The notes under the pieces: model-generated
Database searches by the model: none
Told to the model about the DNA's origin: nothing
Seen by the model: only the letters and a program-made list of their open reading frames with translations
DNA from: Oceanobacillus halophilus
Lineage (GTDB): Bacteria; Bacillota; Bacilli; Bacillales; Amphibacillaceae
Direction: 5' to 3'
DNA length: 64,000 bases
Assembly (NCBI RefSeq): GCF_003628505.1
Contig: NZ_RBZP01000016.1
Span: 1 to 64,000 of the forward strand
Made by a program: the position numbers and the translations under genes
Shown here: piece after piece, positions 25,022 through 33,613 of the stretch
Position numbering within the stretch: the first letter of the stretch is position 1
Layout: each line of letters starts with the position of its first letter

Positions 25022-26024
25022 GACGTATCACCTCCACTAGTGCTGTTCGTTTGCCAATATAGTCTAAGGCTTTTTTAATTTCAGCTTTCCCGCCTGTCAA
25101 TTCCATAACAAAAATTCCTAACGGCTGTTCTTGTATATAATCAATCGACCCATGTAAGAAATTCCCGTTTATGGCGAACTTTTGTATCGTATCTGAAACA
25201 ACACTTTCACCAGCTACTTCACCTTTAAACACTACTTTTACTAAAGTTCCTGAGACCTTCTTTAAGATGGTCTCAGGTAATTCAAAGGAGATAACACTTT
25301 CAATAAACTCTCTTGTCAATTCCTCTTTAGGACTAGCAAAAATATCATACACTTTACCTTCTTCTACCACTCTACCACCTTGCATAATAGCCATCCTGTG
25401 ACAGATTTCTTTTACTACATCCATCTCATGTGTAATTAATACGATTGTTATATTTAATTCTCTATTAATCTTCTTTAATAGTTTTAAGATAGACTTGGTT
25501 GTTGTTGGGTCGAGCGCAGAAGTCGCTTCATCACATAAAAGAACTTTTGGATTATTCGCAAGCGCTCTTGCAATTCCAACTCGCTGCTTCTGACCACCAC
25601 TTAACTGACCAGGGTAAACATCCCTTTTATCGGATAACCCTACCATTTCTAACAGCTGTTCCACCCGATCGTTGATTTTACTCGCTGGTACTCTTGCTGC
25701 CTTAAGTGAAAAAGCAATATTCTCGAATACGGTCTTCTGACTCACTAAATTAAAATGTTGGAAAATCATCCCAATACGCAATCGAGCTTGACGCAGTTCT
25801 TCACTTTTTAATGTGGTTAAATCTACTCCATCCACTGTGATGTTCCCAGTCGTTGGTCTTTCCAGTAGATTGATGCATCTTACCAAGGAACTTTTTCCTG
25901 CACCCGAGTAACCAACAATCCCATAGATTTCCCCTTCATTTATTGTTAATGAAACATTATCGACGCCTTTTATTTCCCCTTTCTTTGTTCGATAGACTTT
26001 TGAAAGGTTGTTAATAGTAATCAT
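25011..26024 (-). CDS. metN: Methionine ABC transporter ATP-binding protein
   Basis: 337 residues. Walker A is GYSGAGKSS (residues 38-46), the signature is LSGGQKQR, Walker B is VLLCDEATSALD, and the switch His is in LITHEMDV. The C-terminal 100 residues are the NIL (ACT-like) regulatory domain typical of MetN, which binds methionine. It is the first gene after the SAM riboswitch. Confidence 0.96.
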   Translation of the reverse strand: MITINNLSKVYRTKKGEIKGVDNVSLTINEGEIYGIVGYSGAGKSSLVRCINLLERPTTGNITVDGVDLTTLKSEELRQARLRIGMIFQHFNLVSQKTVFENIAFSLKAARVPASKINDRVEQLLEMVGLSDKRDVYPGQLSGGQKQRVGIARALANNPKVLLCDEATSALDPTTTKSILKLLKKINRELNITIVLITHEMDVVKEICHRMAIMQGGRVVEEGKVYDIFASPKEELTREFIESVISFELPETILKKVSGTLVKVVFKGEVAGESVVSDTIQKFAINGNFLHGSIDYIQEQPLGIFVMELTGGKAEIKKALDYIGKRTALVEVIRHGV

Positions 26025-26060
26025 CTATTTCCCCTCACTTGTATCACCACTATGTTAATA

Positions 26061-26226
26061 AAAAAAATGCTCCATTCATCTGAAAGGAGCATGGACACAC
26101 ATTTATGTATCTTCCGCTTATCTTTCAGAATGTATACTCATTCTGTAGGACTTGGCACCTTCCCAATTAATGAAGGGGGTTGCCGGACGTCATAGGGCCT
26201 ATCCCTCGGTCTCTCTAGATAAGATA
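26061..26226 (-). promoter_or_regulatory. SAM-I riboswitch (S box) with terminator, upstream of metN
   Basis: On the minus strand the aptamer starts CTTATCTAGAGAG and continues with GAGGGATAGGCCCTATGACG and CCGGCAACCCC, all S-box hallmarks. A terminator hairpin follows at 26061-26092 (ATGCTCC/GGAGCAT, then TTTTTTTATT). With ample SAM it would stop transcription of metNIQ. Confidence 0.94.
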
Positions 26227-26326
26227 AAATATTCAATTTGTAAATGATGTTTATTATTATACGTCTGGAACAATAAACTGTCAACGAGTAATTTTCATTC
26301 GTTTTTAATTAGTAAGATTTTTTGCG

Positions 26327-26707
26327 TTATCCTTGTTCGATCAAAATTCTGTTAATTTGTTTAATTAATTTATCAGAAAAATCACGAATCTTACTCCATC
26401 TATCAGAATCCAGTTTTAGTTCATTAAATTCATCTCCTACTTCTGTTGATTCAAATTCACTAACAAGTATCTTTTTCAACAATCTACTATCAACAAACTC
26501 AGGTAATGGAAAACCATATAATTTTAATAGATTGTCTGTACTCGCTAGAATCCCATCTGAAATGTGCTTTTCCATTTGTGCGACCGGGTGTAGCCATGAA
26601 GAACCAATATGTATTATCTTTCTTTTATTTCTATCAACAATAATATAAATCCAGTCTTCATTTGTATGTAGTTGTGAATTAGTGATAGTTGCTTCAATAT
26701 AGTCCAA
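26327..26707 (-). CDS. Unknown protein, degenerate GIY-YIG-like N-terminus
   Basis: 126 residues from a TTG with GGTGGAG just upstream. Residues 18-48 read WIYIIVDRN, KIIHIGSS and VAQMEKHI, which has the spacing of the GIY-YIG nuclease core (YI...IG...H). The second motif is HIG instead of YIG and the catalytic Arg is not seen. The C-terminal half is charged and helical. The likeness could be chance. Alone between the SAM riboswitch and the XRE-cupin gene; no operon partner. Confidence 0.6.
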   Translation of the reverse strand: MDYIEATITNSQLHTNEDWIYIIVDRNKRKIIHIGSSWLHPVAQMEKHISDGILASTDNLLKLYGFPLPEFVDSRLLKKILVSEFESTEVGDEFNELKLDSDRWSKIRDFSDKLIKQINRILIEQG

Positions 26708-26825
26708 TTCTCCACCCCCAACATGGTAGAACTAAGAGGAATTCTCTGTTTTTAAATATTGTTTTTACCTTTTTCTATATTATCACAAAATTATGTATTA
26801 CGTGAAATTACATTACTATTACACA

Positions 26826-26862
26826 AAAAAAATGGTGTACATCAGCTGTATACCATTTTAAG
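26826..26862 (-). terminator. Terminator of the XRE-cupin gene
   Basis: On the minus strand AAAATGGTATACAGCTGATG with TACACCATTTTTTTT forms the stem and T-run just after the stop codon. Confidence 0.8.
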
Positions 26863-26875
26863 TCCTCTATTCCAT

Positions 26876-27446
26876 TTATACTGCTCGATCAATAAAGCAT
26901 GCTAACACTTGTGCTTCTTCATCTGTAACAGGTACAAATAGATGAGGTTTAGATCCCTCAAAATAAGCGCTATCCCCTTTTTCCATATAATAATTTTCAC
27001 CATCATACAATAAATAGATAGAGCCCTCCAGTATGAAAATAAATTCATCCTGAGTATGAGTATAGGTTTCCGTTCTCATATTCATATTTTTTGGAGTAAC
27101 ATGTACAATAGTTGGTTCTATTCCACTAAATTGAGACCGATTTGCAAGTAATTCATAGGAATACCCCATATGTGCATCCCCTACTTTGGATTTTCGGTTT
27201 GACCTTTTCTGTAATACAAGCGTATCATCAACCTTGTCGTCCAGTAGCCAGGATAATGTTACATTCAAAGCTTCACTAATTTTAGAAAGTGTAGCTACCG
27301 CTGAAGCAGTTTGCCCATTCTCAATTTTGGATAACATACTTTTGGATATACCGCATTCTTCAGCAATCTGCTGCTGGGTTTTCTTTTGTCTTAAGCGCAG
27401 ACCTTTAATTTTTTGTCCAATCTTATTTAAATCTATCGAAACTCAT
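26876..27446 (-). pseudogene. XRE-family regulator with cupin domain; start disrupted by a frameshift or non-standard
   Basis: The frame codes for a helix-turn-helix domain (IGQKIKGLRLRQKKTQQQIAEECGISKSMLSKIENGQ) and, after a linker, a C-terminal cupin (GTAETYTH-like TETYTHTQDEFIFILEGSIYLLYDGE, EKGDSAYFEGSKPH). This is a common small-molecule-responsive repressor type of about 180 residues. The only in-frame ATG (27337) would remove helices 1-3 of the HTH. An ATG at 27446 with AGAAGGG upstream gives MSFDRFK and then a stop; a +1 shift at that TAA joins it to KIGQKIKG. So the gene is frameshifted, uses a non-AUG start, or the assembly has an indel. Confidence 0.7.
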
Positions 27447-27607
27447 TCCCTTCTGCTACGTTCCATTATGTAGTCCTTTTATCATAGAATAGCTAAGTGT
27501 TTACAGTCAAGAAATGACAGGAAAACTTTTTGGAATGCTAATGTAATGATGTCCTTTATACAAATATATATAATAGAAAGAACAAGCCTTTGTATAATCT
27601 ATACCGT

Positions 27608-27643
27608 GAAGGCAGAATACTAAAAGCGAAGTATTCTGCCTCT
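27608..27643. repeat. Collapsed palindrome from the GC-rich repeat family
   Basis: GGCAGAATACT and AGTATTCTGCC flank AAAAGCGA. These are the outer ends of a palindromic arm (CGGCAGAATAC...GTATTCTGCC) with the middle deleted. It lies in the 27447-27727 gap, which otherwise shows nothing. Confidence 0.55.
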
Positions 27644-27727
27644 GTTCATGTTACTAATTCCCGGAACAATATTTGATTCTCTTTCACCTACGAACCATAT
27701 AAAGGTATTAAAGGTACCATAAAGCTG

Positions 27728-28627
27728 CTATTGTGCATTTGCTAATAATGACCTGCTAGGTAATACTTTTCCTAACTTACTTTGAATATACAAAGAAGCT
27801 TCTTGTATGTTCTTTTCATCAATTCCTGTTTCTATTCCTAAACCATGTAATAGGTACAATACGTCATTTGTAGCAACATTTCCCGCTGCTCCAGGCGCAT
27901 AAGGGCATCCACCCAATCCTCCGATAGAGCTATCGAAGCGAGTAATACCATACTGTATGGAAGTAAGTATATTGGCTATAGCCATTCCTCTTGTATCATG
28001 AAAATGCATAATTATTTTCTCTTGCGGATACCTTTTCAATATGACATCAAGTAGGTTTTCTACTTGTGAAGGTACAGCTGAACCTATCGTATCACCTAGT
28101 GACAGATCATCAACGCCTAATTCTAATAATCTATCACATACCGTAATTACTTTTTCTGGATCCATTCTTCCCTCATATGGACAATCAAATACTGTGGATA
28201 CATACCCTGTCACATATTTCCCTTCATTTTTAGCGTCTTCAATTACTCCCTTTAATACAGGAAATGTTTCATTTATCGATTTATTTATGTTTTTTCTATT
28301 GTGGGTTTCACTCGCAGACATAAACACAGAGGCTCCATCTACTCCTGCTTCCAATGCATATTCTAAACCTTTTTGGTTTGGTACAAGAGCAGAGTAAGTT
28401 ACTTGAGGATTCCGCTTGATTTGTTTACCAACTTCTCTTGCATCAGAGAGCGCTGGAATCATCTTAGGGTTCACAAAAGAGGAATATTCAATCTCTTTAA
28501 TTCCTGTATTGGATAACATATTAATCCAGGCAATTTTCGATTCAGTAGGTACCCATGTCTTCTCATTTTGTAATCCGTCACGTGGGCCAACTTCCTTTAT
28601 TCTCACAGATCCAGGCAATTTCTCCAT
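27728..28627 (-). CDS. Hydroxymethylglutaryl-CoA lyase
   Basis: 299 residues, the usual length. It cleaves HMG-CoA to acetoacetate and acetyl-CoA, a late step of leucine breakdown. Catalytic Arg and Asp are in KEVGPRDGLQNE (residues 11-22), metal-ligand histidines in MHFHDTRG, and the catalytic Cys in GGLGGCPYAPGAAGN. DLSLGDTIG is also present. Gene stands alone; no liu-type neighbours. B. subtilis YngG is the nearest remembered relative. Confidence 0.94.
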   Translation of the reverse strand: MEKLPGSVRIKEVGPRDGLQNEKTWVPTESKIAWINMLSNTGIKEIEYSSFVNPKMIPALSDAREVGKQIKRNPQVTYSALVPNQKGLEYALEAGVDGASVFMSASETHNRKNINKSINETFPVLKGVIEDAKNEGKYVTGYVSTVFDCPYEGRMDPEKVITVCDRLLELGVDDLSLGDTIGSAVPSQVENLLDVILKRYPQEKIIMHFHDTRGMAIANILTSIQYGITRFDSSIGGLGGCPYAPGAAGNVATNDVLYLLHGLGIETGIDEKNIQEASLYIQSKLGKVLPSRSLLANAQ

Positions 28628-28662
28628 ATCAAACCCTCCTGTTCATTGGTATTAATTCATCA

Positions 28663-29378
28663 GACACTTTTCACAGAATTCATTGCTTTTGAAGTTTTAC
28701 TGTTGTTAGAGATTCCTGATTTATTTAATTCAGAATAGTTAGCCCTCGCTTTCACTTATGAATGTTTTTTGCTGGCATTCGCTCCGGCAGAATACTTGCG
28801 GTTCGCGGGCACGGCCTCAGCCTCCTCGGAAGAAAACCACTTCCTGCGGGGTCTTCGGATACGTGCTGTTCCCACAGGAGTCTACGTATTCTGCCTCCGC
28901 TATGATATACCCTCTAGATATTTTTAAAGCTATAGTCTATAATGTCGCGCTTGGGGCAGTTGTTCCTCGTAAATAGAATTACTCTAGTTAAAATCAAGTA
29001 GAGCAGGAACTTAGCGGAGGAAATACACGAAGACTCCTTGAAAAAAGAAGACCACTTTTTTCTGCGTGCGATGTAACCCTGCCGAAGCGTTCCTTGTCCT
29101 GCGGGAAGAAGAGCATCGGTGAGACTACGTAGTGAGGCAACTACATGAATAATCTTCCTTGTTCCCTTGCGCCGAGAAAGCCCACTTCGAAGCATTACTG
29201 GAAGACGCAGGCGCACAAGCTTTTCAGCACGGAGGAGGCTCACCAGCTCCCCGCGGAAAGCGTAGTGTATTTCCGTAGCGCATGTTTAGCAGTATTCTGA
29301 ATTAAAGTTTTCAACAGTCTATGTTAAATGTATAGTAAAGTCATCTTAAAAAAAGCAACAATCTTTTAGAAAAGATCC
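28663..29378 (+). mobile_element. MITE-like element, two-arm form, with degenerate 8-bp target duplication
   Basis: The left end GACACTTTTC and the right end GAAAAGATCC are inverted and lead into the same TTTAATTCAGAATAG / TATTCTGAATTAAA inner repeats as the other copies. Flanks ATTCATCA (28655-28662) and AATCATGA (29379-29386) agree at six of eight positions. The right arm carries extra hairpin segments (TCCTTGAAAAAAGAA and ACTGGAAGACGCAGGCGCAC). No coding content. Confidence 0.72.
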
Positions 29379-29652
29379 AATCATGAAAAATTATTTTCGT
29401 CTACGAGTGTCTGTGTGGTCTTATTGAGGTAGGGATTTTATAGTTTATGTGTTTGTATAATAAATAGTTCAACCTTTAAGAAATCGCTTTCTCTTTTTGG
29501 TGAATATTATAAACCTATATGCATTTTATTCATCGAAGTTTCTTTTTATTCAACTTTGTTGAATACAGTATATAATAACTATTCTGTTAATGTCAATTAG
29601 AGAAGTGATTCTAAATATATGAACATGGCATTTCTTTAAAAAAAATCCATTT
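29379..29652. other. AT-rich stretch with nothing recognised
   Basis: No open frame with a ribosome binding site, no repeat-family match and no strong hairpin were seen here. Confidence 0.5.
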
Positions 29653-29683
29653 AAAAAGGTTCGGATTATGTCCGAACCTTTTA
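29653..29683. terminator. Terminator of the YbaK-family gene
   Basis: AAAAAGGTTCGGATTATGTC with CGAACCTTTT; symmetric, and placed about 60 bases after the minus-strand stop. Confidence 0.8.
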
Positions 29684-29745
29684 CCTTCAGAAGATTGTGC
29701 ATTCATTTAATTTGAATGTATATTCCTGCTATGTATTTATTGAGC

Positions 29746-30255
29746 TTATTTTTCGACCATTTTTTCCACCCTTTCTTCCTCATTAAACCAACCTTTACAT
29801 ACATCTACCCAATCTTTTGCAGATGCATAGATACCCAATTCTTCTAGTGTTAATTCGATAGCACTATTGGTACTTCCACAAGCCGGAAAGACCGTTTCAA
29901 ATCGTTTCATAGATTTATCCAAATAGACATCTAAGTTTTTTTTTAATCCAAACGGACAGACACCACCAATTTTATGCTCAGTTTGTTCCAGCACCTGATC
30001 TGGTGAAAGCATTCTTGCTTTATAACCGAAAGTATGACGAAACTTTTTATTGTCAATTTTCACATCTCCTGCTGCAACGATAAGTATCGTCCCTTCCACT
30101 TCCCCTCTAAAACATAAAGTCTTAGCAATTCGTGCTGGTTTAACCCCAATTGTATTCGCCGCTTCCTCTACAGTAGCACTAGAAGAGTCAAACTCCATCA
30201 CTTCTTGTTCTCGATCAAATTTTTTAAAATGTTTTTTCACACTTTCAATTGACAA
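29746..30255 (-). CDS. YbaK/EbsC-family aminoacyl-tRNA deacylase-like protein
   Basis: 169 residues, single YbaK domain. Members hydrolyse mischarged tRNA such as Cys-tRNA(Pro). Family marks are GVKPARIAKTLCFR, the conserved Lys in VAAGDVKIDNKK, GGVCPFGL and the late FPACGSTNSAIEL. The start follows a GGGTGGAA-like site. It stands alone. Confidence 0.9.
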   Translation of the reverse strand: MSIESVKKHFKKFDREQEVMEFDSSSATVEEAANTIGVKPARIAKTLCFRGEVEGTILIVAAGDVKIDNKKFRHTFGYKARMLSPDQVLEQTEHKIGGVCPFGLKKNLDVYLDKSMKRFETVFPACGSTNSAIELTLEELGIYASAKDWVDVCKGWFNEEERVEKMVEK

Positions 30256-30404
30256 CTATTCTTCCACCCTTTCAGAACTTTTTAATTGTTATAATAACAC
30301 ACTTTAACACGGGAAATCGATAAAATAATTCTCTAATTTTCAAAATACTATTGAACTCTTTCTTATCTTTTGATAGTATGATAGTAAATTTCATAGATAC
30401 CTTA

Positions 30405-30656
30405 TCAGATCGGTGAGGTAGAGGTGCATTTAATATAAGTAATCAATCGGAGTATGACATCGCCTGATGATTGATGAAAGGATTAGATGCCGAAGCGTAA
30501 TAAGCGTCCATCTTATTGCTGCTGGGATGTTCCCTGAATAAGGGGCAGACTGTCATGCTTGTTTTAACCAAGTATGGAGAACTACTGATCGAAATGGAGG
30601 ATAACGTATATTGTAGAATGAAACAATGATAGTTATTATCTATCATTGTTTTTTGA
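30405..30656 (+). promoter_or_regulatory. Lysine riboswitch (L box) with terminator and no adjacent gene
   Basis: The aptamer marks are in order: GAGGTAGAGGTGC, AGTATGACATCG, GATGCCGAAGCG, TTGCTGCTGGGA, GCAGACTGTCATGC and TATGGAGAACTACTGATC (30405-30592). A terminator, AACAATGATAGTTATTATCT followed by ATCATTGTTTTTT, lies at 30622-30654. No gene follows: about 190 bases with nothing recognised and then a MITE-like element come before the amidohydrolase at 31298. It appears orphaned. Confidence 0.9.
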
Positions 30657-30659
30657 ATT

Positions 30660-30845
30660 GATAAAGTTCATATTTCACACCACCACCTCCCCATTCGTTC
30701 CTAGACTCCTTCTTCTTTCTTAATTTTATTTTCCAAGAAAGTTTCCTTAATCAAAACTGGCATTAAACAGTATTTCTAAAAACAAAATAGAATATTACTT
30801 TTCTAAGTGAACGGAGTTTGTATAAAATACGAACTAGTAAATAAT
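30660..30845. other. Gap after the orphan lysine riboswitch
   Basis: No gene or clear remnant is visible on the riboswitch strand. On the minus strand GGGGAGGTGG precedes a GTG-led 11-codon frame ending in the terminator, which is too short to call. Confidence 0.4.
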
Positions 30846-31240
30846 GGCTCTTTGTGCAAGTTTTATTTTCAAAAAATGACACAGTTGATAGAAACTGTTG
30901 TTAATCTGAATTCAGAGTAATGTGCTTAACTTTCGCTGCGGAAATACACTACGCTTTCCGTGGGGAGCTGGTGAGCCTCCTTCGTGCTGAAAAGCGTGTG
31001 CGCCTGCGTCTTCCAGTAGTGCTTCGAAGCGATCCTAGTAGACGCAGGCTCAGTAACGGTTTTTCCGCTAGGAGGCTGAGGCCGTGCCCGCGAGCCGCAA
31101 GTATTCTGCCGGAGCGAATGATCGCACAAATCAAAAGTGTAAGCGAGAGCTACACTATCCTGAATTAAAGATATTAGAACTCTATACAAAATATGAAACA
31201 AAGCTATGTTCAAAAAGCAATAATCTTTTAGAAAATAGCC
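30846..31240 (-). mobile_element. MITE-like element, fused-arm form, reverse orientation
   Basis: The ends are GGCTCTTTG and GAAAATAGCC, with inner repeats CTGAATTCAGAG and CTGAATTAAAGATAT. Flanks TAAATAAT (30838-30845) and AAAATAAA (31241-31248) agree at six of eight. The AT-rich spacer is gone and the two arms are joined into one GC-rich block (30935-31115). It separates the riboswitch from the next gene. Confidence 0.72.
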
Positions 31241-31297
31241 AAAATAAAAAGCTTAAATGAAATATACTAGATACTACTTCAAAAGGGAGTTTTTCAC

Positions 31298-32893
31298 ATG
31301 AGAAAAATTTATATAAATGGAATCTTTTATACCTTTGATAAAATACATCCAATTGTCGAATCAGTAGTCATTCAACATGGTCGATTTATTGACATGGGTA
31401 CGACTGATGATATGCTATTGCATTGGAAAAATCCTAACTGTGAGGTTATTAATCTACAAGGAAAAGCTGTTACACCTGGTCTAACTGATAGTCATCTACA
31501 TTTATCAATGGTAGCAGATAACTTCCTTAACTTGGGTTTGACTGGAATAACTTCCAAAGAAGATATGTTGGAAATGATTCAAAAAAGAGCAAAACAACTA
31601 GAACCGGGAGAATGGTTGTTAGGAAGTGGTTGGGATGAAAATCTCTTTACAAAGGGGGCTATTCCAACAATTTCAGAGCTCGATTACGTCGCACCAAGTA
31701 ATCCTTTATTCTTAAGTAGAATTTGTCAGCATGCAGCAGTAGTTAATAGCAAAGCTCTGGAAATTAGTAATTATCACCCATCCATTACAGTTCCTGAAGG
31801 CGGAACAATTGTCCTAGACGAAGTAACCAAACAACCAACAGGTCTCTTACTTGAATCTGCCAGAGACCTTATTAAAAAACACATTCCGGAAAATACGTAT
31901 CCAGTACTAAAAGATGCGATGCGCAAAGCTATACAATTTGCTGTAAAAAAAGGAATAACGAGCGTCCATACCAATGATCCTCATTATCTTGGTGGATTAC
32001 AGCAAACATATCGTATTTATGATGAACTACTAAATGGTGAAAAGTTAGGCTTACGTACGAATCTATTAATCGATTATGATTTCTTAGATGATCTAAGAGA
32101 TGCTGGAATGTATACAGGTTATGGTAACAGCACACTACAGATTGGGGCTGTAAAACTATTTGCCGATGGAGCATTTGGCAGAAGAACAGCTCTTCTTTCA
32201 GGAGAATATAGTGATGAAGCGGGTAATTACGGTGAAGCCATGTTTGACAACAATGCGCTCTATAGCATTGTCAAACGAGCACGCGACTTAAACATGCCTG
32301 TCGCCGTTCATACTATAGGTGATCAAGCTTTGGAAAATGTCCTGGAAGTCTTAGACCAGTTCCCTTCAGTATCTTATCGCGACCGACTGATTCACACACA
32401 AGTTCTTCGTGAAGATTTAATCAAGAGACTTGCTCATCCTAGTAGAATTGCTGATATACAACCGCGCTTCTTAGCAAGTGATTTTCCATGGGTGCAAGAA
32501 CGCTTAGGTGAAGAACGAATTATACTTTCCTATGCATGGAAATCTATGCAGAAAGCTGGGGTTATATGTGCAGGGGGATCTGATGCTCCTGTTGAACCAG
32601 TTGATCCACTTCTTGGCATCCATGCAGCTGTTACAAGGAAGATTCCTGGTGAGGACCACATTGGTTTCAATCCTATAGAGAAATTATCCATGCATGAAGC
32701 ATTTCGATTATTTACTGAATTAGGTGCATACCCAACAAACGAAGAAAAACTAAAAGGAACAATATCCCGTGGGAAACTAGCTGATATGACCGTCTATTCA
32801 CAAAATCCATTTAACATGAAAGATGCAGATGAATTACTGAATACCCAGATTGTTATGTCCATTATTGGCGGTGATATAAAATATCAGGGATAG
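31298..32893 (+). CDS. YtcJ-like amidohydrolase
   Basis: 531 residues, metal-dependent amidohydrolase superfamily (Amidohydro_3 type). TPGLTDSHLHL near residue 65 holds the HxH metal pair, VHTIGDQALENVLE the next His, IHTQVLR another, and GGSDAPVEPVDPLLGIHAAVTRK the conserved Asp. The C-terminal KGTISRGKLADMTVY is the usual return to the small beta domain. The substrate is unknown. The start has GGGAG eight bases before. No sign of links to lysine metabolism despite the riboswitch upstream. Confidence 0.92.
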   Translation: MRKIYINGIFYTFDKIHPIVESVVIQHGRFIDMGTTDDMLLHWKNPNCEVINLQGKAVTPGLTDSHLHLSMVADNFLNLGLTGITSKEDMLEMIQKRAKQLEPGEWLLGSGWDENLFTKGAIPTISELDYVAPSNPLFLSRICQHAAVVNSKALEISNYHPSITVPEGGTIVLDEVTKQPTGLLLESARDLIKKHIPENTYPVLKDAMRKAIQFAVKKGITSVHTNDPHYLGGLQQTYRIYDELLNGEKLGLRTNLLIDYDFLDDLRDAGMYTGYGNSTLQIGAVKLFADGAFGRRTALLSGEYSDEAGNYGEAMFDNNALYSIVKRARDLNMPVAVHTIGDQALENVLEVLDQFPSVSYRDRLIHTQVLREDLIKRLAHPSRIADIQPRFLASDFPWVQERLGEERIILSYAWKSMQKAGVICAGGSDAPVEPVDPLLGIHAAVTRKIPGEDHIGFNPIEKLSMHEAFRLFTELGAYPTNEEKLKGTISRGKLADMTVYSQNPFNMKDADELLNTQIVMSIIGGDIKYQG

Positions 32894-32923
32894 ATAGGAA
32901 GAAAGACATCGCTTAAAGAAAGT

Positions 32924-32960
32924 CAGGTAATCCTTAAAAAGAGGATTACCTGCTTTTTTT
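32924..32960 (+). terminator. Terminator of the amidohydrolase gene
   Basis: CAGGTAATCCTTAAAAAGAG with GATTACCTGCTTTTTTT. Confidence 0.88.
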
Positions 32961-32981
32961 ATGTAAGACTGGGTCATTACA

Positions 32982-33344
32982 TTAAGATAATTTTTCTTGA
33001 TATATTTGATATCCCCACGTAGAAACATGTAATGGAACGTGATAATGTGACGTTTCATCATTGATACCGAAGCGTATGGGAATAATATCAAGAAAAACTG
33101 GCTCCTCTAACTCCAGATTTTTTTTCCTGAAATAATCCCCAATATAAAACAATATTTCGTAATCAGCTTTCATCATCTGTTTTTCTGTTAATAGTGGAGC
33201 CTCCAACAGTCCCTCTGTATTGGTATAGTTTGCATTAATTAATTCTCTTTGAAAAGATTGCTCATGTCGCATATAAAGTTCTACTAAAACATTTTCGGCA
33301 GGCTTACCGTGTGTTAAATCTAATACTTGTGTAGTTAAAGCCAT
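32982..33344 (-). CDS. Transthyretin/HIUase-like protein lacking catalytic residues
   Basis: 120 residues with the full fold of 5-hydroxyisourate hydrolase: LTTQVLDLTHGKPA at the start, TEGLLEAPLL, DYF near residue 70 and HYHVPLHVSTWGY near the end. The catalytic His of HVLD is Gln6, the Arg expected after TxxDG is Leu46, and the C-terminal YRGS is replaced by YQEK plus three more residues. No other urate-pathway gene is nearby. The enzyme is probably inactive on hydroxyisourate and may bind another ligand. Confidence 0.85.
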   Translation of the reverse strand: MALTTQVLDLTHGKPAENVLVELYMRHEQSFQRELINANYTNTEGLLEAPLLTEKQMMKADYEILFYIGDYFRKKNLELEEPVFLDIIPIRFGINDETSHYHVPLHVSTWGYQIYQEKLS

Positions 33345-33613
33345 TCGTATTCCTCCCTATCATTTCTATTTTTCTTTTATATTAACTATAGTAACAACTT
33401 TATAGAATAATTTCATTATTTTGAATAAAATAAATTAATATTTTATTTGTTAATAAGTAATTTTCAATACCAAACCGAATCCCCTTCTTCATACCTAAGC
33501 ATTACGTACCTATTTTTTTTATATTATTCTAATATTCTATTTATACTAGCTCAATAGAGTATTAGTAGACTGATAACTGAAAGAAACTTAATCACTTAAA
33601 GGAGGAATTTCTT

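Noticed and set aside
30443-30646. Minus-strand 67-codon frame in the lysine riboswitch
   Set aside because: It is the complement of the aptamer and terminator, with no ribosome binding site and no recognisable protein features.
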